NCBI GenBank assembly: GCA_023078685.1 | Contig: JALGAS010000001.1 | Span: 6,014,001 to 6,078,000 of the forward strand | Source of the DNA: Neopestalotiopsis rosae | Lineage: Eukaryota > Ascomycota > Sordariomycetes > Amphisphaeriales > Sporocadaceae | Length of the DNA stretch: 64,000 nt | Direction: 5' to 3' | Position numbers and translations under genes: made by a program | The notes under the pieces: model-generated | Databases searched by the model: none | What the model saw: the letters and a program-made list of their open reading frames with translations, nothing else | Told to the model about the DNA's origin: nothing | Shown: piece after piece, positions 55,624 through 64,000 of the stretch | Position numbering within the stretch: position 1 is the first letter of the stretch | Layout of the letters: each line of letters starts with the position of its first letter

Positions 55624-56277
55624 TATTGTATAATATTTAGATTAATTCCGTTTTAGATACTGATAAGTCCAATGTAATTCGTTAATTAGTAATCAGTCCT
55701 CACGTTGGCGGTTTGCCGGGGGAATCTTGAAGAGCAAGTATGAGCTCTTGCTAAAATGGGATGATGAAGAGAAGATATCAATATGGCAAATGTGTACACC
55801 CCCAGCTTTGTATACAGAGTAAAACCGTATCGCAAGGATAATCGAATAGAGAGTGGATTCAATACGACTTGGATTCAAAATAGAGAAGATTTCAAGATGG
55901 TCTACTTCCGAAAAAGAATTATATGTAAACAAACAAACTTGATAACCCTTCCCGTTTGTCACCTAATGGGTATCACAATGCACCAGCCGCAAGTGGCGCA
56001 TCAGGCGTTACCTTATATATTACTCAATGGTACAAATGGTGTCTGTTCCCAGGTTATCTCACCTTTTATACTTAGCAGTGGTGAAAGGTTTCATGATCAA
56101 TCTATATTGACTCTCACCTGAGCTAATACGAAGGGGAGTAAGTGATCGTAAACGCAACGAAAGTAGATTGACTTGATCCTGTAGAGCTACGAAAGAGATT
56201 CGCTGAAGAGTTATCTGATACACTCAAACAAGTGATCTGCGGAGATTATACTACGTCATGTCACAGCCGTCTCGACC
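55624..56277. other. Intergenic region
   Basis: No supported gene. A 112-codon frame at 55783-56121 has no recognisable domain. Confidence 0.4.
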
Positions 56278-56634
56278 ATGGCCGAGAAGATGGTGAAGTT
56301 CCTCGTCGAGGCCCTCGACGTCGTCATGGACGAGAGTGCTATCAAGGCGCTCACTTCAACCATCGAGGCGACATTCACTAACTTGAAGGAGAAGTCCTTG
56401 AATGGATCCTTAGACTTCAGCAAGTCTAGTGACGAGCATAATTCGTCTTGTGAGTATCGTATTCGGTTTGCGTTTCCTAACCCGGACTTGCCTGATTACT
56501 TCCATAGTCTGGTGACGACTATGAAGTTGGAGGCGGACGTGTCTTCGGAGTCGGAGTGGTGGGTTTTGGTTGCATCTTCGTCAAAGAGTTTCTCCTCCAT
56601 GATTGATGCTATGGAGCTGGTCGTTAACTTATGA
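56278..56634 (+). CDS. Short protein resembling the C-terminal half of Cyt-like cytolysins
   Basis: 118 aa, ATG in a good context (ACCATGG), in-frame TGA 15 codons upstream. The first half is helical (FLVEALDVVM, then ALTSTIEATFTNL). The second half alternates as in beta strands (CEYRIRFAF, WWVLVASSS, IDAMELVVN). The helix-TNL-strand pattern, a Tyr-rich strand after a Ser/Lys segment and the final Ala-x-x-Val-Val resemble my recollection of the Cyt/Bac_thur_toxin fold, which also occurs in some fungi as pore-forming proteins. Family members are about 200 aa or more, so this would be only the C-terminal half: an upstream exon was missed, the gene is truncated, or the similarity is false. No signal peptide, like other members of that family. 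Confidence 0.45.
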   Translation: MAEKMVKFLVEALDVVMDESAIKALTSTIEATFTNLKEKSLNGSLDFSKSSDEHNSSCEYRIRFAFPNPDLPDYFHSLVTTMKLEADVSSESEWWVLVASSSKSFSSMIDAMELVVNL

Positions 56635-58466
56635 GAGGTTTCAAGTGCCCCAAATAGTTATTGTTATGGGAAGTGGAATCACTGGATTGGCTCGTTCCGC
56701 TTTTAATTCCTTTGTTAACTATCAGGCGCGCATAGGGGTAGGCTATCTACTGAGAATTCTACAGTATGGAAATTGATTGTTGGTGTATCATCGTTGTGTC
56801 CTCAGTCTAAGCTTGGTATCCTGTTTCCAATTCGGATGTTGAGCTGGCATAGTTACCATCGGGGTCAAATCGGTGCAGGTCTTTTTAATCCCCAGACGTC
56901 CGCGGCGATCGCAGATGTGCGTCCTTACCTGAAAACCGAATGCAGATAGAGGCAGCAAAGTAAAAGCGGGTATGAAAGCTGAAGGTATACACGTCGGTCC
57001 TTAGAGCAAACAACACGTTCTAGAAGCACATGTTGGGCAACAAAGACAGCTGAGGAGGTCCCTGGAGGTGAACTATCCCTGTTTGGATTCCTCGTGAGGC
57101 CTCCGCTATTAATGGAAACAGGCAAATAGGTATGCACAGCTGGATCGAACATCGATTATGCCATGCTCTCCGCGACCACCAACACTTTTCCCAAATTTGT
57201 TCAAGAGTTATCTTGCCCATCCAAGGGGCTTGGCCTTGGTACAGGGCAGATAACGTGGAACCAGGGCGTCATGAATATGACGGCACTCTTCTATGCCGCT
57301 GTATCAAATCTCTTCCTTGGGTGAATTGGAAATGATGGAACTGGGAGACCGTTGTCCTGACGCTCTGCAACGGCTGGGCTGGTGAATTGCATTCATCGCC
57401 CGATCCGTGCCTAGAGGCCAGCGAGCATCCCTGAGGAATTCCCACGACTACACCCTCAATTCCTCAGGGATGCAAGACGTAGTCAATACCAACTGAGCTC
57501 ACAAATAATGCCGAGACAAGGCGACTGGTCTAGACCACCATGGATTTCGAGAATCGGTTCGCAATATGCAGTACTTTTGACGCTTCACCGAGAAAAAATA
57601 CGTTCGGTGTGGGAAGAAAATGTGCATAGATTTAACGTTTTGATCGAGTCATTCAAAGAAGTCGGGACATTCGGGTTATTCAGCCCCGGGATTGTAGAGG
57701 GGGGCTCTCGCACACCGTCTGTATATCATTCATGGGGTCCAAGCTATATACTCCGTCCGTGTCAATGAAGATCGCGAGTTAATCTGTTCGATCTCTTGAC
57801 ATGACAGCTTTGGCGCTGGTCAAAGTTTCAAAATGCATGGAATGGTCTCCCTATCGGACAGCATCCATTCCAACACAACGCTACTAATCGGTAGCAATTC
57901 TATGGCCGACGGGATGCGGGCTGCTGGTTGCGCATGAGCTGAAAGAATCAGCCTTGTAAGTACTACCGAGATACCGCATAAGTCCCGTGTTACGCGCGTC
58001 ACCGTACCAATTAAACGGGTCGGGAGTTGATTAGAACAACACCGAACACAGCCACGATATGCCCAGGTCCTGGACATGATATCTGATAGAACATTATCTT
58101 CCTGTTCTGTCAAAACTGGAATTACTAGGCAACTAAGTAGTCGAGCCCACACCAACTGGACATATCCCGTAACTACCTGAATAGTCATGCGATTCACAAT
58201 ATTAGGTTTTGGACTATTTTGTGCTCCATCTGGATCCTATTATTCAAACTTCCCACCCACCCACAAGTTACAGTGTCTCAGTCTACAGCAAGCTTTCAAC
58301 TTGGTGTTGGCTGTGAGCATGATGGACAACTTTGAACATAAATAATCCATCAATTATCGTTATTGGTAGGGTATAAGAAGCCAGTATCAATCAAACAGTC
58401 ACATCTCTGACAATTTGGTTCTAGAAGACTTTCGAATCAACGAGCAAGTACTCAACTTTTCAAGCC
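56635..58466. other. Intergenic region without a supported gene
   Basis: About 1.8 kb of normal composition. It contains a perfect 16-bp inverted repeat at 57425-57473. Several short overlapping frames on both strands show no domain and no consistent start or intron structure. Confidence 0.45.
57425..57473. repeat. Perfect 16-bp inverted repeat with 17-nt loop
   Basis: GCATCCCTGAGGAATT (57425-57440) and its exact reverse complement (57458-57473). In RNA it would form a strong hairpin. Origin unknown. Confidence 0.9.
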
Positions 58467-59575
58467 ATGTCAGCTGAAGGATTGTCATCAGTAGATGTTG
58501 ACACCCACGTCCACCTCGGCTTATGGACGGACTGGTCTCGTGGAGCAGTCTTTGGCCGCACGTTGACCATGACCCGAGGAAATGCCAACTTACTGATCGC
58601 TTTCACCGCATCTTTTGTTGCAATCGTGGCAACCCGCTTCTGGAGGATTCTTTGTTTGGCGATTCACAGGTAAGTGAATAACGTTTCTCGTGTTTCTGTT
58701 TTTAATTGTTTTCTGCTTCTGGCGAATCACGTCATTTTGAAAACGGCCGCGTGGATATTGGTCCTTCTAATGCTCTACTGACTTTGTTGGCCTGGAAGGT
58801 GCTCCTCTACATCTCGCCCCGTTAATGCCCTTTATTGTCAGCAACAGGTTATTCTACGAAACTCTTCTGCTCCTGAAAATGGCTCTGAATCACTCCTGCG
58901 TCTATTGTGGGCGTGGCGTCACAAACCCTTTTCGACAATTGATGCATCTTTATTGGTATCCTCAGCATTGCACTTATCACTGCGGCAACTTTTATAGCCG
59001 CTGGTGGATTCTCCTCGCTCATCTCCTCAGCAGTCGGAGATGTTATACTAATCGATAGCACCAACTGTGGCTTCATTTCATACCAGAATGCTACGAACTT
59101 TACATCGTTAGGCGGTCTCGCGCTTCAGTTGCACGGGGAGCGCCTCAGTAATGCTCTGAATTATGCTCGGCAGTGTTATTATACGAACAGCTCGGGAATG
59201 CTAGGGTGCGCACGCTTTGTGACAGAACGGCTCGTGTGGACTGAGGACACCAGCGCCCCTTGCCCGTTCCATGACAGCATATGCAGGACGAAGGACTCGA
59301 ACATACGTCTTGATACAGGCCATATTGACAGCAATAATGACCTAGGGTTCAATGCGCCCGGTGATCGCAGGTCTACATCGAGACGTGTGCTATCCTGTGC
59401 ACCACTTATTACAGAAGGATACACACGAGCCTTGACAACACCACGGTGAATGCACCGTTCATTCGATATCATCATGGCTATTGGCAAAGTGGAACACTAG
59501 AAGATCACAAGAGCCTGAATTGGTTTTATAGGATGGCTGACCTGGAATCTCAAAACGCGCGTCACCAGGGTTTTA

Positions 59576-61427
59576 ACGTCCGTCACCTACTTCTTGGCAC
59601 CCCCTATATTTCGGCACCCCTATTTTCGATGCGTTTAGATTTTAATTATAAATTTTAATTAATTTTTATTTTAGCTATAATGCTATAATAATGCATTTTT
59701 TATTATTATTAGGGTTTTTAAGGTCCCCGGATTTATTTAAATTATCGTGAATTTCGCTAAGCTTAATTTAAATCTTTCGGATAGCTTTAATATCGGCAAA
59801 TTTCGAATTTAGGCTTATTTTAACCTTTTTACGCTTTTTAGCTTTACGGGTATTAATTTTTGCCTATATTGCTTTAATTTTTCGTTATATAATTATTAAT
59901 TTATAATCCCTTTTATCGAAGCCTTTTTAGATTTTCCGAAATAATAAACGTTACGTAAATATATCGATATCGAGCTTATTAAATAAATTAAATTAATTAC
60001 GAAGCTTATCCCTTTTTCGAGGAGTTAATTACGCTATTATTAATAAATTTGCTATTTATTTCCCGCTTCCTTTATTATTAAAAAACCTTTTATAAACCTT
60101 TTTAGCTTATTTAGCTAAAATTTTCGTATTTTTAAATAATAAAGGGCTTATTAAGGGCTTAATTATGCTTATAAATTATAGCCTAATTTATTTTTAATTA
60201 TTAATAATATTTTTTTTATAAAAGCTGCTTTCTAAGCTTTTTTATAATATATTAAGAAATTCTTTTTATTTATAATAATATTAATATTTTAATAATTAAG
60301 GTTTTTAAGCTTTTTTTTATATATTGCTTTAAAAAAATCGAAAATTAATTAATTAAAAAATTAAAAAATATAAAACGTATAAAGCGGTAAAAAAATTAAA
60401 TATAATTTATTTTTAAAGCACGTATATATAAATTCCGTAATTTCGTAATTTTTATAATTATTTAAAACGAGTAATTTGGCTTTTTAAAAATCGTTTAGCT
60501 AGGTAAAAGGGATAAAAATCTTTTATAATTATTCGAGAGCTATAAAGTTTAAAATTTATTTATTATTTATTATTATAAACCTTTAAAAGCCGAATAAAAT
60601 AAAATTTAAAAGGAATTATTATTATTAAATATTTTTTCCTTTATATATTATAAATAAAAAAAGCATTTTGCTATTAGCGGAAATATATTCGATAAAAATA
60701 ATTTAAATATAAAACTTAAATTATTTTTTTCGAATAAAACGAGATTTTAATAATTTAAAAATAAGCCCGTTTAATCCCTTGCTTTTAAAAATATTAATTT
60801 CGTTTATATTATATTAATTCGTAGCTTTAATAGCTATAATTTTAGGTATAGCGAAATATTTAAATTATAGCTTAATAATATTAATTAAGGCTTTATTTAT
60901 ACGCTATAAAGCTTTGCTTTTATAAACCTTTATTAATAGGTTTTTTTTAATAAAAAATTGTATTTAATTTTTTTTAACCTTTATTTTTAAAATAGGTTTT
61001 TTTTAAAATACGTTTAGCAAAATTTTTTAATTATTAATAAATTGGCGGCAGCCCTAAATTAGCCTAAATTCGAATTTATTTAGCTAAATAATTTTTATTA
61101 GTCGGTAAAAGCTTTTGCTAATTAAAAAAGGCAATATTTTTTAATTAAGTGCCTCGCATCCGATTTTAAAATATTAATCGTGGAATACCTTATTTCGATA
61201 TAGCCTTTTTTATAAATTAACCTTATATAATTTTTTTAAAAGCTTAAATAATATAATCTTCCGTATATAAGGGTATTATTATTTAATTAAGCGTTTTGCA
61301 AAATTTAGTGCTAATTAAATATAAATTAATAAAAAGATAAAAATTTAAAAATAGAGGGTATTTATAGCGGTAAGGGATTTTAAGGGTGCCGAAATATGGG
61401 GGGTGCCAAGAAGTAGGTGACGGACGT
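59576..61427 (-). mobile_element. Fot1/Pogo-type (Tc1/mariner) DNA transposon, RIPed
   Basis: 1852 bp between TA target duplications (59574-59575 and 61428-61429). Terminal inverted repeats of about 45 bp begin ACGTCCGTCACCTACTTC at the left and end in its reverse complement at the right, with one or two differences. Size, TA duplication and minus-strand transposase remains all fit the Fot1/Pogo group. The inside is strongly RIPed, the terminal repeats hardly at all. Confidence 0.93.
59700..61300 (-). pseudogene. Pogo transposase remnant
   Basis: On the minus strand near 61245-61020 a helix-turn-helix of the psq/CENP-B type is readable: KKAISK, GIPRLIF, NRMRGT, then QKLLPT and a WI..Q..LGLPP-like segment in which Trp and Gln codons have become TAA/TAG. 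The rest, including any DDE domain, is too RIPed to read by eye. Outer limits are approximate. Confidence 0.7.
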
Positions 61428-62790
61428 TACTTCCACCAAAGGCCTTAATTTCCGATTTGTGTGAGATATTCAAGGGGATATGATATAGAAACGCGCTAAC
61501 ATTCCCTAGAGCCGTACCATCGATGACAATGCGTGGCCGGCCGTATACCCAGAATGGATGGAGATTTACCCCATCACCTGGAATCCAGCGATCGGATGGT
61601 GATATCGCCATTGTCTATTTATCGAGCGACGGCGTAATGTTCAATCAGCGTATGGAAGATGAGTGGTATCGTGCCACGTCTCCAGGCAATCTGTCGGCTG
61701 CAGCACCAAGCAGCAACGTTTCTAAGGAATATTGGAGAACAGAGGAACCAGCATCCCCGCTCGGCTGCGTTATGCAGCATCAGTATTGTAATCCAGCGCT
61801 CCCCAAGGGCTCAGACTGCGGACCACTCGCAAGCTTCTACGATGCAGTTGCAGGTGCTCTCCCACTGTTCAACTCCACTGACGAGGGGAAATTTCGTTTA
61901 CAGTGGACATTTTTCATGCATGCCTATGGCCTAGCTCAACTATCCGAGCTCATAAATCACCTAGGCGCAGCAAGTCTTTCATCGCAGTCACAATTATACG
62001 ACGGCATCCAGTACAGCTTATCTCCAAGGACTCAATGGAAAAAGGATGTCACCTACTGGTTCGCTACAATGTCAGCTGCTTTGCAAGCTGCATATCTCAA
62101 CACTGTGATCGGCCCAAATAACTCAATCTTTGACGATATACGAGTAACTCCTAGAAATGATGTGGAGCAAGATTTCTGCAACAGTCAGGTATGCAAGTTG
62201 CTCCATATGCTACCAGTCATTCTAACAATCGTGTGCAGAAAGCTCGAAGTTCGAAATATGCGTCTTTCAGCGTTTTTGGAGTCTGCTTTATTTATGTGAC
62301 TGGAGGGCTCATTGTTATCATCTCCTTTTCAATTGAGTTTCTACTAGAGTTCTTGCACAAAAGGTACGGATACCAGACATATCGACAATTGGAGTGGACG
62401 ACGAATCAACAGCTGCAACTTTTGCGCCTCGCGCAAGAAGAAGCAGGATACGGCATTTGGACAAAATGCACTGATTTCGTCCCAATCACTATCACAAGTG
62501 ATGACGGAAAGCTTGGTGGTTTGAACGTGGCTCAGGTCGACCATCCGTGCATCGAGAGGATGGAGATCCAAAATGCAGCTAGACTGAGTCATCGTATCGA
62601 GACATCAGACAACAAAGCCGCGGCCGCACCTTTTGTGAGTGTGGCAACGATGAATACCGAAGAGCCGATCGAACTTTGCGCGACGCTTGGTGGGGAATCG
62701 TTGGAAGAGATCCTCATATCGCCGACGAGCACAGTTGTAGAAGTGCCGGATGGCGAGGAGGTAATGGGAAACATTTACGTGGAGCCATGA

Positions 62791-63378
62791 TCAAACATGA
62801 TGGTATGCTTGGTTACGAGCAGTGTCGAGGCATAAAGTTCGGTCTTTTCTATTACTCTCATAGTCTGAACGGAGGAGTAGAGTAATTTGATGTAATCCCT
62901 TTACTTATGTAGTGTCACCAGTATCCCAATGCAATTCATTGCCAGTCTGATTTCTAAGTTTCCCAGCTTAGCATGGAGCTTTCTATGGGGTAGATGCTAT
63001 ACTCTGCTGTACTATATCCGGGAAAGTGAAATTCATTCATCCACGATTCATAATCGGCCCCCCCACAACTAAAAAAAAAGCTTCACCTTGGACCATCTTC
63101 AATACAACGGCTTTCCGCACCCCATGAACTCATATCACTACGCTGGGGGTTTTCCGACTTGTGACCTCTGACATGACGGTATGGCTGGAAGATCTGACAG
63201 GTGCAGCCAAGTGGGGGCGGCATGGTTGCATCAGCCCAATCGCACCCCTGCTACAGCTGAAGTGGAGTAGTGTAAGCGAAGCTGAAGTCGCTTGTCTGAT
63301 TACATATCTGCTTTCTACGGGCCACGTTGGTCTGACAACTTCTTCTCAATCACTAAATCATGTGCACGATATCACAAG
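62791..63378. other. Intergenic region
   Basis: Between the membrane-protein pseudogene and the HET gene. A 108-codon frame (63161-63487) overlaps the HET start in another frame and has no recognised domain. Confidence 0.45.
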
Positions 63379-64000
63379 ATGTCGAGCGCCTTTCTGCGCA
63401 TTCGGGGCTTCGCTGGCTGGAATCTTCCGACTCTGTCTGTGTATCGGACCAAGTTGCCGTCAGTTTCCAGGACCTCTGATCGCCTAGCCAGACACAGCCG
63501 TCCTTCATCTACGAGAGGCAGTCAACATCACCCATATCCATATCGATCCATCAACGAAAAGAATCACATTCGGCTTCTTTCATTGCAGCCCACATGTCGA
63601 GGTGACACTATTACAGTCAGTCTTCAGCACAGCAGTTTGGATCGAAACCCTGCCTACGAGGCTGTATCTTATACTTGGGATGACCCATATGCTGCGAAGT
63701 TGCTAGGCAGCGATTCGCCCACCATCGCCGTTAGGAATCAGCTTCGTTGCATCATTATATGTGATGGGTCGCATATGCACGTCTCGCCTAATCTCTACTC
63801 GGCGCTACGTCGATTGCGCCACTTTCATGACACTCGTGTCCTCTGGATCGATGCACTGTGCATAAATCAGGCAGACGAGACCGAAAAGGCGATGCAAGTC
63901 CAATCCATGCATGAAATCTACTCCAAGGCTAAGGAGGTTATCGTTTGGCTTGGGGAAGAAGACTCGTGGACAGCGTCTAGCAAGGATGTAATAAGTCGTT
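63379..64000 (+). CDS. HET-domain protein, 5' part (runs off the window)
   Basis: From the ATG at 63379 the frame is open to the window end, 207 codons. After a basic N-terminus, the heterokaryon-incompatibility domain is plain: NPAYEAVSYTWDDP (the domain's first block), LYSALRRLRHF, VLWIDALCINQAD (the central block) and AKEVIVWLGEED (the third). HET proteins trigger cell death when genetically different hyphae fuse and are often related to NLR-type immune receptors. The C-terminal part, which would show the subclass, is outside the window. The start could lie further upstream if there is an intron. Confidence 0.9.
   Translation, partial: MSSAFLRIRGFAGWNLPTLSVYRTKLPSVSRTSDRLARHSRPSSTRGSQHHPYPYRSINEKNHIRLLSLQPTCRGDTITVSLQHSSLDRNPAYEAVSYTWDDPYAAKLLGSDSPTIAVRNQLRCIIICDGSHMHVSPNLYSALRRLRHFHDTRVLWIDALCINQADETEKAMQVQSMHEIYSKAKEVIVWLGEEDSWTASSKDVISR

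Larger units (their letters stand above)
58467..62790 (+). pseudogene. Fungal multi-pass membrane protein gene, split by a transposon and frameshifted
   Basis: Exon 1 (58467-58669) begins MSAEGLSSVDVDTHVHLGLW and ends in a membrane segment. A 129-bp intron (58670-58798, CTGAC branch) follows. The next part reads LLRLLWAWRHKPFST, then a one-base shift near 58955 is needed to reach LITAATFIAAGGFSSLISS, and another near 59433 to reach DNTTVNAPFIRYHHGYW. The Pogo element at 59576-61427 then interrupts the exon. Beyond it the frame resumes at about 61480 (with a TGA near 61478), runs to 62188, a 50-bp intron (62189-62238) and a final exon with a membrane helix (GGLIVIISFSIEFLLEFL) and stop at 62790. 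It belongs to a widespread Pezizomycotina family of large uncharacterised integral membrane proteins; function unknown. Confidence 0.85.

Noticed and set aside
63161..63487. A 108-codon plus-strand frame upstream of and overlapping the HET start
   Set aside because: Different frame from the HET domain, no recognisable motif; the HET frame has its own ATG at 63379.
1..64000. CRISPR arrays, bacterial operons, tRNA or rRNA genes
   Set aside because: No spaced direct-repeat array, no tRNA-like T-loop with matching arms and no rRNA segment was noticed by eye; the content is fungal. A tRNAscan or Rfam run could still find something missed.

Overview
The window comes from a filamentous ascomycete (Pezizomycotina). 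The evidence is short GT-AG introns of 50-130 bp with CTGAC/CTAAC-like branch points, Zn2Cys6 regulators, an RTA1 protein, a HET-domain gene, secreted tannase and berberine-bridge-type enzymes, and long AT-rich tracts that keep CpG but have almost no CpA/TpG. That last signature is repeat-induced point mutation (RIP). The genome here is split into gene islands of normal composition and RIP-degraded transposon blocks. The exact genus cannot be read from the sequence.

Layout. 1-14036 is a transposon block: a partial Gypsy LTR, the 5' part of a RIPed Copia element, a nearly intact Ty3/Gypsy chromovirus on the minus strand (2363-10041), a RIPed solo LTR and a foldback-like repeat. 14194-27709 is a gene island: a secreted FAD oxidoreductase, a tannase/feruloyl-esterase-family enzyme, two Zn2Cys6 regulators of the UPC2-like class (one frameshifted), an RTA1 membrane protein, and the decayed remains of a GH3 beta-glucosidase and a cytochrome P450. 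28400-36074 is a second, intact and very young copy of the same chromovirus, inverted relative to the first and flanked by a perfect 5-bp target duplication. 36075-51768 is a long RIPed block holding another solo LTR, a full-length degenerate Copia element (39705-45461), a second copy of the foldback-like repeat and a variant LTR. 52057-64000 is a second gene island: a small secreted cysteine-rich protein, a Ser/Thr-rich repeat wall protein, a short protein that may be Cyt-like, a multi-pass membrane protein gene split by a Fot1/Pogo transposon, and the start of a HET-domain gene.

The most distinctive biology is in the chromovirus. Gag and Pol are in different frames and are joined by a canonical -1 frameshift heptamer (G GGA AAC) with a stem-loop 4 nt downstream. 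Gag has a long C-terminal extension with a Cys/His cluster. The space between pol and the 3' LTR is filled by an antisense ORF with a Zn2Cys6-like cysteine spacing and a coiled coil. The U3 region carries a row of short hairpins built on GATC. The flanks of the first copy do not match each other, but they become a perfect target duplication if the segment 334-2362 was inverted by recombination between two opposed LTRs.

Single-base indels recur in otherwise good coding sequence (Gypsy copy 1, the second regulator, the membrane protein gene). They may be real decay or uncorrected sequencing errors; raw reads would decide.
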